NCBI GenBank assembly: GCA_965227035.1
Contig: OZ245724.1
Location: forward strand, 1,674,001-1,738,000
Length of the DNA stretch: 64,000 nt
Direction: 5' to 3'
DNA from: CBDDFQ01 sp965227035
GTDB taxonomy: Bacteria; Pseudomonadota; Gammaproteobacteria; Burkholderiales; Burkholderiaceae_C
A program made the position numbers and the translations under genes. The notes beneath the pieces are model-generated. The model searched no databases and had not been told where the DNA came from. It was given only the letters and a program-made list of their open reading frames with translations. This document shows positions 33,805-41,629 of this stretch, piece by piece. The number at the start of each line of letters is the position of its first letter. Positions within the stretch are counted from its first letter, which is position 1.

Positions 33805-34619
33805 GACTTTGCTCCGGTCGATTTACGCTGCCATGTCTGCAAACCGTTGATCACGAGCAGAAGAATGAATGAGATCACCAGCATCACGGTGGCCACTGCA
33901 GTAGCACCCGCGTAATCGTATTGCTCGAGTTTGCCGATGATGATCAGCGGCGTGATTTCGGAAATCATCGGCATGTTCCCGGCAATGAAAATGACCGATC
34001 CGTACTCGCCCACCGCGCGTGCGAACGCCATGGCGAAGCCGGTGAGTAGCGCGGGCATGATCGACGGAAGGATCACCTTGGTGAAGGTCTGCAGTCGCGT
34101 CGCGCCAAGGCAAGCTGCGGCTTCTTCGAGTTCCTTTTCGGTGTCTTCCAGAACCGGTTGCACGGTGCGAACCACGAAGGGCAAACCGATGAATATGAGC
34201 GCGATGACGATGCCTGCCGGCGTGAAGGCCAGCTTGATGCCCATCGGTTCGAGGTACTGCCCGATCCATCCGTTACCGGCGAGGATTGCGGTGAGAGAAA
34301 TACCAGCCACAGCGGTGGGTAGCGCAAATGGCAAATCGACGAGCGCGTCGACGATTTTTTTGCCGGGAAATTTGTAGCGCACCAGCACCCATGCAATGAG
34401 CAGGCCGAAAACCAGATTCACCAGCGCAGCGAGGAACGATGCGCCAAAGGTGAGCCGGTATGACGCGAGCACTCTGGGCGCGGTCACCGCAGTCCAGAAT
34501 TGATCGAACGTGAGCGTTGCCGTCTTGAAAAGCAGCGCCGATAGAGGTATCAAAACGATGACGCTGAGGTACGCAAGCGTATACCCCAGCGTCAGCCGGA
34601 ATCCCGGGAGAACGCGCAT
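33801..34619 (-). CDS. cysT: Sulfate ABC transporter permease CysT
   Basis: A 272-residue permease and partner of CysW. It begins MRVLPGFRLTLGYTLAYLS and contains LVDLPFALPTAVAGISLTAILAGNGWIG and the loop GEYGSVIFIAGNMP. It starts one base before the sbp stop region and overlaps cysW, so sbp-cysT-cysW-cysA are translationally linked. Confidence 0.95.
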   Translation of the reverse strand: MRVLPGFRLTLGYTLAYLSVIVLIPLSALLFKTATLTFDQFWTAVTAPRVLASYRLTFGASFLAALVNLVFGLLIAWVLVRYKFPGKKIVDALVDLPFALPTAVAGISLTAILAGNGWIGQYLEPMGIKLAFTPAGIVIALIFIGLPFVVRTVQPVLEDTEKELEEAAACLGATRLQTFTKVILPSIMPALLTGFAMAFARAVGEYGSVIFIAGNMPMISEITPLIIIGKLEQYDYAGATAVATVMLVISFILLLVINGLQTWQRKSTGAKS

Positions 34620-35621
34620 TTACTTGGCGCCGGGCGTGTACAGCTTGTCGAATTGACCGCCATCGTTGAAGTGCACTTTTTGCGCTTCAGCCAGGCCGCC
34701 GAACACTTCTTTCACCGTGAACAGTTGCAGCGGCTTGAAGGTTGATTGGTACTTGGCCAGAACCGTCTTGGAACGCGGGCGCAGTGCATGCTTGGCGGCG
34801 ATTTCCTGAGCTTCTTCCGAGTACAGGTAGTTCAGGTAAGCCTTGGCCAGATCGGCCGTGCCCTTTTTGTTGACCGTGCGTTCGACGACGGCAACCGGGT
34901 TCTCTGCCACGACGCTGATAGAGGGATAGATCGCATCGACTTTGCCTTCGCCGAATTCGCGGTTGATCGACACCACTTCCGACTCGAACGTGATCAGCAC
35001 ATCGCCGATGCCGCGTTGCAGGAACGCGGTGGTTGCGTCGCGACCGCCACGGGCGAGCACAGGCACATTTTTGTAGAGCTTGGACAGGAATTCCGCAGCT
35101 TGGGCGTCGGTGCCGCCCTTCTTCTTGATGTAGCCCCAGGCGCCCAGGTACGCGTAGCGACCGTTGCCGCCGGTCTTCGGGTTCACCACGACGACCTTGA
35201 TATCGGGTTTGATCAGATCGTCCCAATCCTTCACGCCCTTGGGATTGCCGTTACGAACCAGGAACAGCATGGTCGAGGTCGTGGGCGACGCGTTGTCGGG
35301 GAATTTCTTGTCCCAGTCTTTGGCAACTACTCCGGCACCGGCCAGAAAGTCGATGTCGGTGGTGGTGTTCATGGTCACGACATCGGCGTCGAGGCCATCC
35401 GCTACCGCACGAGCCTGTGCGCTGGATCCGCCATGCGACTGATCGATCTTCACGTCCTTGCCGGTCGTCTTCTTGTAGTTGGCAACGAAGGCAGCGTTGT
35501 AGTCCTTGTAGAACTCGCGGGCCACGTCGTATGACGCGTTGAGCAGAGTTTGCTGCGCAGAAGCGGCACCGCCTGCGGCCAGCACGAGCGCTGCGAAGGT
35601 GATCTTGAGAGACGATTTCAT
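34620..35621 (-). CDS. sbp: Sulfate-binding protein (Sec-exported)
   Basis: A 333-residue periplasmic sulfate-binding protein. The N-terminus is a Sec signal (KITFAALVLAAGGAASAQ). The mature part shows LLNASYDVAREFYKDYN, the sulfate-loop signature QSHGGSSAQARAVADGLDADVV, and NPKTGGNGRYAYLGAWGY. It is the first transport gene of the operon; its ATG lies inside the end of the upstream hydrolase gene. A paralogue with a different export signal is at 41630. Confidence 0.96.
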   Translation of the reverse strand: MKSSLKITFAALVLAAGGAASAQQTLLNASYDVAREFYKDYNAAFVANYKKTTGKDVKIDQSHGGSSAQARAVADGLDADVVTMNTTTDIDFLAGAGVVAKDWDKKFPDNASPTTSTMLFLVRNGNPKGVKDWDDLIKPDIKVVVVNPKTGGNGRYAYLGAWGYIKKKGGTDAQAAEFLSKLYKNVPVLARGGRDATTAFLQRGIGDVLITFESEVVSINREFGEGKVDAIYPSISVVAENPVAVVERTVNKKGTADLAKAYLNYLYSEEAQEIAAKHALRPRSKTVLAKYQSTFKPLQLFTVKEVFGGLAEAQKVHFNDGGQFDKLYTPGAK

Positions 35622-36217
35622 GCGGATTCCATTGATGCTGAGAAAAGAGAAGAGAGAGACGCTGCCTGATTCGCAACGGATGAACTGGCCGCGTCACCGG
35701 CCAATGATTGTAAAAGCGCGAGGCCAAGGGGCCACTCGCCATGCCCGGACTCGACATTGATGTGCCCTGCGCCCTGAATTCGGACGAATTCGCTGCCCCA
35801 GGCTCTGGCGTAGGCACCGGCCAGTCGGATCGGACAGAAAGGATCGTTGCTGCTGGCCACAAGAATGCTGCGGTAGGCAAGCGGCGCGTACGGCACAGGA
35901 GCGAAATCGTTGAGAACGGCTTTGCGCTCCGGATCGGCGGGCGCGACGAAGAGCGCGCCCTGAATTTTTTGCTGGATCCCCTCGGGAAGATGCGTCACTG
36001 CAATGCAACCCAGGCTGTGAGCCGCAATCACGACGGGACCGTTCACCTCATGGATCGAGTGCGCGATCGAGGCCACCCACTGCTCACGCCTCGGCGTGTG
36101 CCAGTCACTCTGGACGACGCGCTTCGAATCCTGGATCTGCTCGGCCCAGAGGCTTTGCCAGTGTCCGGGTCCGGAGTCGCGCCAGCCGGGCACGATGATC
36201 AGAGTGGGTTTGGTCAC
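35618..36217 (-). CDS. RBBP9/YdeN-type serine hydrolase
   Basis: A 199-residue alpha/beta hydrolase of the small RBBP9/YdeN group. The catalytic Ser is in VIAAHSLGCIAV; the N-terminus LIIVPGWRDSGPGHWQSLW is the group's signature, and GAGHINVESGHGEWP carries the catalytic His. The start is GTG at 36217. The last codons overlap the sbp start, making it the first gene of the sulfate-uptake operon. The substrate is unknown. Its fixed place with sbp may only reflect shared control, though a sulfate- or thio-ester role is possible. Confidence 0.9.
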   Translation of the reverse strand: MTKPTLIIVPGWRDSGPGHWQSLWAEQIQDSKRVVQSDWHTPRREQWVASIAHSIHEVNGPVVIAAHSLGCIAVTHLPEGIQQKIQGALFVAPADPERKAVLNDFAPVPYAPLAYRSILVASSNDPFCPIRLAGAYARAWGSEFVRIQGAGHINVESGHGEWPLGLALLQSLAGDAASSSVANQAASLSSLFSASMESA

Positions 36218-36220
36218 GGG

Positions 36221-36279
36221 TACTTATGGGAATCGCTTTGGATAGATAAGTATTGTGGGGAGCGTTCGATCGATCTCAA
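36221..36279 (-). promoter_or_regulatory. Candidate promoter and dyad of the sulfate operon
   Basis: On the minus strand TTGAGA (36274-36279) and CACAAT (36252-36257) are separated by 16 bp and make a fair sigma-70 promoter. Between this and the GTG start lies an inverted repeat with perfect 7-base arms TACTTAT (36221-36227) and ATAAGTA (36246-36252). CysB control is expected for this operon, but the site does not allow a firm CysB call. Confidence 0.4.
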
Positions 36280-36330
36280 ACGAATATAAAGTGCTTTGAA
36301 TATCCCTGAGTGGCATAACCGGCTGGAGCG

Positions 36331-37281
36331 TCATGCGTTTGGCGCCTCCTCGGGCGGAGGAGCCAGCCCCTGACATTTCGAGGTAGGGTGATTCGGCATC
36401 CGCTCGGCCAGGAAGTCGAGGAATCGGCGAACCGGCGTCGCCATGCCACGACGCGACGGGAACACTGCGTGTACGACGCCGCGAGGGAACGACCAGTCGG
36501 GCAGAACCTGGATCAGCGAGCCGTTATTGATTTCCTCTGCACACATGTAGTCCGGCAGGAACCCGACACCAGTGCCGGCCAGCAGCGCGAATTTCAGCGT
36601 GTGCAGGTCGTCGGCGACCAATCGCGGGTAGTGAAGGTACGACTCCGCGCGATTTTGCGAATCGGCCAACTGGTAGAACGCCTTGCCGTCCATCGCCGAC
36701 ATGGCCACGGTGTCGATCTTCGCCAGGTCGTGCGGGGTGTTCAAGGGCGGAAATCGCTCGAAAAGCTTGGGGCTGGCAACCAGAACGCCGACGCTGCCGT
36801 CGAGCCGCTTCACAACGAAACTCGCGCTGTCCTCCACGTTGGGCCGCACTCTCAAAGCGATATCTACACCTTCCTCCACCGGATTCACCGCACGGTTGGT
36901 GACGACCACGTCGAGTCGAACCTTGGGGTACATCGCGAGGAATTCCGGGAACAGCTCGCCCACCACCGTCTGCGCCAGGGTGATCGGGCATGTGAGCTTG
37001 ACCGTTCCACGCGGCTCGCTTTGCACCTGGGCGATCGAATCTTCGGCCGCCTCGGCTGCGTCCCGCATGGCGACGCAATGACGGTGGTAGGCCTCGCCGG
37101 CTTCGGTGAGTGACAGCTTGCGGGTCGTTCGATGTAGCAACCGGATGCCGAGACGCGCTTCGAGCTCGGCAACTCGGCGCGAAATCTTCGACTTGGGAAT
37201 CTCGAGCACCCGCGCGGCAGCGGCGAATCCCCCTTGATCCACCACCTCGCAGAAATAAAGCATGTCGTTGAGATCCTGCAC
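36331..37281 (-). CDS. LysR-family transcriptional regulator
   Basis: A 316-residue LysR-type regulator. The N-terminal HTH is MQDLNDMLYFCEVVDQGGFAAAARVLEIPKSKISRRVAELEARLGIRLLHR, and the effector domain contains GTVKLTCPITLAQTVVGELFPEFL and GTGVGFLPDYM. It is divergent from azoR with 150 bp between, the usual arrangement for a LysR regulator and its target. The inducer is unknown; quinones or electrophiles would fit azoreductase. Confidence 0.93.
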   Translation of the reverse strand: MQDLNDMLYFCEVVDQGGFAAAARVLEIPKSKISRRVAELEARLGIRLLHRTTRKLSLTEAGEAYHRHCVAMRDAAEAAEDSIAQVQSEPRGTVKLTCPITLAQTVVGELFPEFLAMYPKVRLDVVVTNRAVNPVEEGVDIALRVRPNVEDSASFVVKRLDGSVGVLVASPKLFERFPPLNTPHDLAKIDTVAMSAMDGKAFYQLADSQNRAESYLHYPRLVADDLHTLKFALLAGTGVGFLPDYMCAEEINNGSLIQVLPDWSFPRGVVHAVFPSRRGMATPVRRFLDFLAERMPNHPTSKCQGLAPPPEEAPNA

Positions 37282-37431
37282 TAGCGCTCCTTCGATTGGT
37301 TTCCGGTGACTTCTCTTTGCTTATCGTCGAGCGAATTGTCTTGCTGGTAGGACGATTAATTGCATTTTCGCTGACTTATCGCTCGGCCGTTGCACCGGCA
37401 CACTCATGCCATCTACCAAAGAAAGTGTTTT

Positions 37432-38064
37432 ATGAAACTGCTTCAAATCGACTCCAGCATCCTCGGCTCTGCTTCCACCTCGCGTCAGATGACTGCCGAC
37501 ATCACGCGCCAATGGGTTGCCGCTCATCCCGACACCACGGTCGAGGTGCTCGATCTGGCCATCTCTGCACCCAATCATCTGGACGCGAACGCGCTCGGTT
37601 TCCGCGCACCTGCGGGCAGCGATTTCACACCGGTTCAAATTAGCGAAAACGCCGTGTCCGAAGCCATGGTGTCGCAGTTCCTGGCGGCTGACGTTGTCGT
37701 GATCGGTGCGCCTCTGTACAACTTCTCGATCCCCACGCAGCTCAAGGCATGGATCGATCGCGTCGCGCAGGTCGGCCGCACTTTCAAGTACACCGACAAG
37801 GGTCCCATCGGCTTGGCCGGTGGCAAGACCATCATCGTGGCATCCAGCCGTGGCGGTTTCTATTCGACTTCCGAAGGCGGCAAGGCGATGGAACATCAAG
37901 AGAGCTACCTCAAGGTGGTCTTCGGATTCTTCGGCATCACCGATGTGCGTTTCGTTCGCGCGGAAGGCATTGCAATGGGCCCCGCAGCGAAGGAAACCGC
38001 ATTGAAGGCAGCAGAAGCTGAAATCGCAGCCGCGGTGAAAGACGTCGAAGCAGTCGCTGCTTAA
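37432..38064 (+). CDS. azoR: FMN-dependent NADH-azoreductase
   Basis: A 210-residue flavodoxin-fold reductase that uses NADH and FMN to reduce quinones and azo compounds. It begins MKLLQIDSSILGSASTSRQ, and shows the conserved PLYNFSIPTQLKAWIDRV and FKYTDKGPIGLAGGK, and IIVASSRGGFYS. The ATG at 37432 matches the usual family start; an ATG 42 bp upstream would add residues not seen in the family. A terminator follows at 38151. Confidence 0.94.
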   Translation: MKLLQIDSSILGSASTSRQMTADITRQWVAAHPDTTVEVLDLAISAPNHLDANALGFRAPAGSDFTPVQISENAVSEAMVSQFLAADVVVIGAPLYNFSIPTQLKAWIDRVAQVGRTFKYTDKGPIGLAGGKTIIVASSRGGFYSTSEGGKAMEHQESYLKVVFGFFGITDVRFVRAEGIAMGPAAKETALKAAEAEIAAAVKDVEAVAA

Positions 38065-38150
38065 AGAGTCACTTAACAAGTCACCTTTCGAGGCAATTTT
38101 CGAGTCACGAAGTGAGCGGAGACGCGGCCACGAGCTGCCGTCTCCGGAAC

Positions 38151-38180
38151 AAAAAAAGCGCGCCCATCGGCGCGCTTTTT
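38151..38180. terminator. Bidirectional rho-independent terminator
   Basis: Stem GCGCGCC/GGCGCGC with loop CAT is flanked by seven As on the left and five Ts on the right. It lies between the converging azoR (ends 38064) and the FMN reductase gene (ends 38200). Confidence 0.9.
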
Positions 38181-38199
38181 CATTGGTGGCAGCTAAAAC

Positions 38200-38751
38200 T
38201 CAAGCGTGCTTCTTGACCCACTCCATGTAGGTGTCGACCCATTTCTGGAGAAGCTTCTTGGTATCGGCATTGCCGATTTCGCCTTGTGCGTCGAAGAAGC
38301 CTTCCTTGATCTGCAAGAACAGCTCGGGCTGATTCAGCGTGGGCATGTTGAGGAAGGTCAGCACGTTGCGCAGATGCTGTTGTGCCACCGCGGTGCCGAC
38401 AGCGCCGACGGTGATGCCGACGACACCAGCGGGCTTGCCGCCCCACGAGCTTTTGCCCCAGGGACGCGATGCGTGATCGATTGCGTTTTTCAGGACCCCG
38501 GGCATCGAACGGTTGTATTCGGGGGTGAAGAAGATGACGCCTTGCGCCGATTCGATTTCGCCCTTGAGGCGGGTGACCGATGCGGCCTGATTGGCATCGT
38601 CGTCCTGGTTGTACAGCGGCAGATCGTCGATCTTCGAGAACGCGAAGGTGAAATCGGGATGAGCCAGCTTTGACATTGCCTTGGCAAGCTGCAGGTTGAA
38701 CGAGTCTTTGCGCAGGCTGCCGACGACGACAGCGATCTTGTATTGAGCCAT
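38200..38751 (-). CDS. NADPH-dependent FMN reductase family protein
   Basis: A 183-residue flavodoxin-like reductase (ChrR/YieF/SsuE relative). Motifs are VVVGSLRKDSFNLQLAKAM at the start, the middle FFTPEYNRSMPGVLKNAIDHASRP, typical of quinone/chromate reductases of this family, and VVGITVGAVGTAVAQQHLRNVL. Such enzymes reduce FMN, quinones or metals. It is single-copy between two terminators. It could supply FMNH2 to the LLM monooxygenase at 658, but the two are 37 kb apart, so that link is speculative. Confidence 0.92.
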   Translation of the reverse strand: MAQYKIAVVVGSLRKDSFNLQLAKAMSKLAHPDFTFAFSKIDDLPLYNQDDDANQAASVTRLKGEIESAQGVIFFTPEYNRSMPGVLKNAIDHASRPWGKSSWGGKPAGVVGITVGAVGTAVAQQHLRNVLTFLNMPTLNQPELFLQIKEGFFDAQGEIGNADTKKLLQKWVDTYMEWVKKHA

Positions 38752-38783
38752 TTGAATCCTATAAAGGTTGACCGGAAAAAACG

Positions 38784-38821
38784 AAGAGGACGAGTTGCAT
38801 TATGCAAATGCTCGTCCTCTT
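38784..38821 (-). terminator. Rho-independent terminator of metQ
   Basis: Perfect 11-base arms AAGAGGACGAG (38784-38794) and CTCGTCCTCTT (38811-38821) enclose an inner TTGCAT/ATGCAA pairing; on the minus strand a T-rich run follows. It is about 45 bp after the metQ stop. It also lies upstream of the FMN reductase start at 38751, so it insulates the two. Confidence 0.88.
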
Positions 38822-38866
38822 GTGTGTGACCGGGACTTTCATCCCGGCCGCTCGTTCCAATTCCGC

Positions 38867-39658
38867 TTAGAAACCGGCCAGCACCGATCCCTTGAATTCG
38901 GTCGCAATGTACTTGCGGACTTCTTCAGAGTGATACGCCTTCACCAGCTTGGCGACCCAGGCCTGGTTCTTGTCCTGCTCACGCACGACGAACACGTTCA
39001 CGTAGGGCGACTTCGCGTTTTCCTGCGCAATCGTGTCCTTCTTGGGATCGAGCCCAGCAGCCAGCGCGAAATTGGTGTTCACGCCTGCAGCGTCCAGATC
39101 GTCGAGCGAACGCGCCAGTTGTGCAGCTTCGAGTTCGATGAACTTCAGCTTTTTCGGGTTCTCGATGATGTCCAGCGGCGTGGCCTTCAGGCCGGCATCT
39201 GCCTTGATCTTGATCAGGCCTTTTTCCTGCAACACGAGCAAGGCGCGGCCGCCGTTGGTCGGGTCGTTAGGAATGCCGAAGCGTGCGCCGTCTTTGAGCT
39301 CGCTCAAGTTCTTGATCTTCTTGGAGTAGATGCCCATCGGGAAGTTGACCGTATTCGCAATGGCCACCAGCTTGTAGCCGCGATCCTTGACCTGCTGGTC
39401 GAGGAAAGGCTTGTGCTGATAGCTGTTGCCATCGAGGTCGCCGGATGCAAGGGCAGCGTTGGGCTGGATGTAATCGCTGAATTCGACGATCTTGACCTTC
39501 AGCCCGTCTTTCTCGGCGACCTTCTTGACCTGCTCGAAAATTTGCGCGTGCGGACCAGCGGTCACGCCGATCTTGATTTCCTTGTCCTGCGCCAATGCAG
39601 GCAGCGAGACGGCAGCCGCCAATGCAATGGCAGCGGTGAAGAGAGCGCGTTTTTTCAT
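38867..39658 (-). CDS. metQ: Methionine ABC transporter binding protein
   Basis: A 263-residue NlpA/MetQ-family periplasmic binding protein for methionine. It starts with a Sec signal (LFTAAIALAAAVSLPALAQ) without a lipobox Cys. The mature part shows IKIGVTAGPHAQIFEQVKKVA, FSDYIQPNAALASGDLDGN and YQHKPFLDQQVKDRGYKL, then GARFGIPNDPTNGGRALLVLQ. It is the last gene of metN-metI-metQ. Confidence 0.95.
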   Translation of the reverse strand: MKKRALFTAAIALAAAVSLPALAQDKEIKIGVTAGPHAQIFEQVKKVAEKDGLKVKIVEFSDYIQPNAALASGDLDGNSYQHKPFLDQQVKDRGYKLVAIANTVNFPMGIYSKKIKNLSELKDGARFGIPNDPTNGGRALLVLQEKGLIKIKADAGLKATPLDIIENPKKLKFIELEAAQLARSLDDLDAAGVNTNFALAAGLDPKKDTIAQENAKSPYVNVFVVREQDKNQAWVAKLVKAYHSEEVRKYIATEFKGSVLAGF

Positions 39659-39740
39659 GATTTTTCCTTTGGAATAAAGATTGAAATACCTAAATCGGTT
39701 TTGGCGATCGAGTTGTTGAGTGAGTTTTCTAAAGGGCTGG

Positions 39741-40406
39741 TTATTTGTGGCTCAACCTGCGAACCAGCCAGTCTCCGCCGCTCTGCACCACCTGCACGAA
39801 CAGAATCAGCACGATGACCACGGCCAGCATGATTTCAGGAAGGAAGCGCTGGTAGCCGTACCGAATACCCAAATCGCCCAGCCCGCCGCCGCCGATAGCG
39901 CCCGCCATGGCCGAATAACCCGTCAGGCTGACGAAGGTGATCGTGAGTCCGGCGACGATGCCCGGGAGCGCTTCCGGGAGAAGGATCTTCCACACGATCT
40001 GACCGGTGGTCGCGCCCATGGCTTGCGCAGCTTCGATGAGTCCGTTGTCGACTTCACGCAGCGATGTTTCGACCAGACGCGCAACGAACGGAGCCGCTGC
40101 CAACGTCAGGGGAACGATAGCCGCTGCGGTGCCGATGGACGATCCGACCACGAACCGGGTAAGCGGAATGATCGCGACCAGCAGGATGATGAAAGGCGTC
40201 GACCGAATCGCGTTGACTATGCCGCCGACGAACTTGTTCGACACCGCATTTTCGAGAATGCCGCCCTTGTCGGTAAGACGAAGGAATACGCCCAGGGGCA
40301 CGCCGATCAGCCCGCCGATCAGGCCGGAAATGCCGACCATCAAAATGGTTTCCCAAAGCGAGGTCGCAAAAAGATCGAGCATCTGCTCGGTAAAACTAGC
40401 GAACAT
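39741..40406 (-). CDS. metI: Methionine ABC transporter permease
   Basis: A 221-residue permease of the D/L-methionine importer, with about five membrane helices. It shows MLDLFATSLWETILMVGISG, the conserved GIVNAIRSTPFIILLVAIIPLT, and the EAA loop EVDNGLIEAAQAMGATTGQ. Its start overlaps the metN stop by 11 bases, so the two are coupled. Confidence 0.95.
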   Translation of the reverse strand: MFASFTEQMLDLFATSLWETILMVGISGLIGGLIGVPLGVFLRLTDKGGILENAVSNKFVGGIVNAIRSTPFIILLVAIIPLTRFVVGSSIGTAAAIVPLTLAAAPFVARLVETSLREVDNGLIEAAQAMGATTGQIVWKILLPEALPGIVAGLTITFVSLTGYSAMAGAIGGGGLGDLGIRYGYQRFLPEIMLAVVIVLILFVQVVQSGGDWLVRRLSHK

Positions 40407-41454
40407 CTGCCACCTCCTTCACCACGACGCCGGCATTGCGCAAGTACGCAACTGCCGATGCCAGTTGATCTGCCGCGCCACGCGCGAATACTGCGAGCGA
40501 GCCGAACGGCTGGCCCTGAATTTCGTCGACCTGCCCGTGAACGATGCTGAGGTCGACACCGAATTTGCGAATCACGTCGGACAGCACCGGCCGGTCCGAT
40601 TCGGTTCCTGCGAACGCGAGGCGCAACAACTGCGCTTCCGCCGCCGGTGCACCCGCCATCAACACGCGAATTCGCGCGAGCACCGATTCCGGCAACTCCT
40701 GCGGCGCGATGTCGTCGATCAGGCTGCGCGTGGTTTCGTGCTGCGGATTCGTGAATACATCCATCACCGCGCCCTGCTCCACGATCTTGCCGGCATCGAT
40801 GACCGCGACCCGATCGGCAACCTGCTTGATCACCTGCATCTGGTGCGTGATGAGAACGATGGTGAGACCGAACTCTTTATTGATCTGCTGAAGCAATCCC
40901 AGGATGGAGCGGGTCGTTTCCGGGTCGAGCGCCGAAGTTGCTTCATCGGACAGCAACACCTTCGGCCGATTCGCCAAGGCGCGTGCAATGCCCACGCGCT
41001 GCTTCTGTCCGCCGCTGATTTGCGCGGGGTATCTATCGCGCAAATCGTGAAGCCCCACGAGGTCGAGCAAAGGCAAAACGCGCGCGCTGATCTCGCTGGC
41101 GCTCAGGCCCGCGAGTTCAAGCGGCAGAGCGACGTTGCCGTACACCGTGCGCGACGACAGCAGGTTGAAGTGCTGGAACACCATACCGATGTCGCGTCGT
41201 GCGGACCGAAGATCGGTCGCCGACAGCGACGTCAGGTCACGCCCGTTGATCAGCACCTGACCGGCCGATGGCCGATTGAGCAGGTTGATCGTGCGAACCA
41301 GCGAGCTCTTACCCGCACCGCTTCGCCCGATGATCCCGAAAACTTCTCCCGGCTTGATTTGAAGGTCGATCCCCCTGAGCGCTTCGACCGGCCCCTGCTG
41401 GCCTTTGTATGTCTGCGAAATACCGCGTAATTCGATCATTGAATCTGTCTGCAT
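40396..41454 (-). CDS. metN: Methionine ABC transporter ATP-binding protein
   Basis: A 352-residue ABC ATPase for methionine import. Motifs: GRSGAGKSSLVRTINLL (Walker A), ISGGQKQRVGIARAL (signature), VLLSDEATSALDPE (Walker B) and THQMQVIKQVADRVAV. The C-terminal part (after about residue 265) fits the NIL domain that senses methionine and inhibits transport. The start at 41454 follows AGAGGA at a good spacing; a nearer ATG at 41439 would also be in frame. Confidence 0.95.
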   Translation of the reverse strand: MQTDSMIELRGISQTYKGQQGPVEALRGIDLQIKPGEVFGIIGRSGAGKSSLVRTINLLNRPSAGQVLINGRDLTSLSATDLRSARRDIGMVFQHFNLLSSRTVYGNVALPLELAGLSASEISARVLPLLDLVGLHDLRDRYPAQISGGQKQRVGIARALANRPKVLLSDEATSALDPETTRSILGLLQQINKEFGLTIVLITHQMQVIKQVADRVAVIDAGKIVEQGAVMDVFTNPQHETTRSLIDDIAPQELPESVLARIRVLMAGAPAAEAQLLRLAFAGTESDRPVLSDVIRKFGVDLSIVHGQVDEIQGQPFGSLAVFARGAADQLASAVAYLRNAGVVVKEVADVR

Positions 41455-41500
41455 AGCTTCCTCTGCCGGCATCGGTAGATGCCGCTATTTCCGCCCTGTT

Positions 41501-41523
41501 GCTTCGCGTTTCTGGCGCGAAGC
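41501..41523. repeat. Hairpin upstream of metN
   Basis: GCTTCGCG (41501-41508) and CGCGAAGC (41516-41523) are perfect 8-base arms around a 7-base loop, 47 bp upstream of the metN start. It may be a leader hairpin or part of the transcription end of the upstream sulfate-binding gene. No known riboswitch pattern recognised. Confidence 0.4.
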
Positions 41524-41548
41524 GGGGGGCAGATAGCTTAGCAGTACG

Positions 41549-41577
41549 AAAAACAGGCCACCGTCAGGATGGCCAAA
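41549..41577 (-). terminator. Probable rho-independent terminator
   Basis: On the minus strand GGCCA and TGGCC arms with a 9-base loop are followed by TGTTTTT. It lies 53 bp below the stop of the sulfate-binding gene at 41630 and would end its transcript. Confidence 0.7.
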
Positions 41578-41629
41578 ATCCACAACTTCGTTCCACATCC
41601 CATCTCAAATAGGTGTTACTGGAGTGTTC

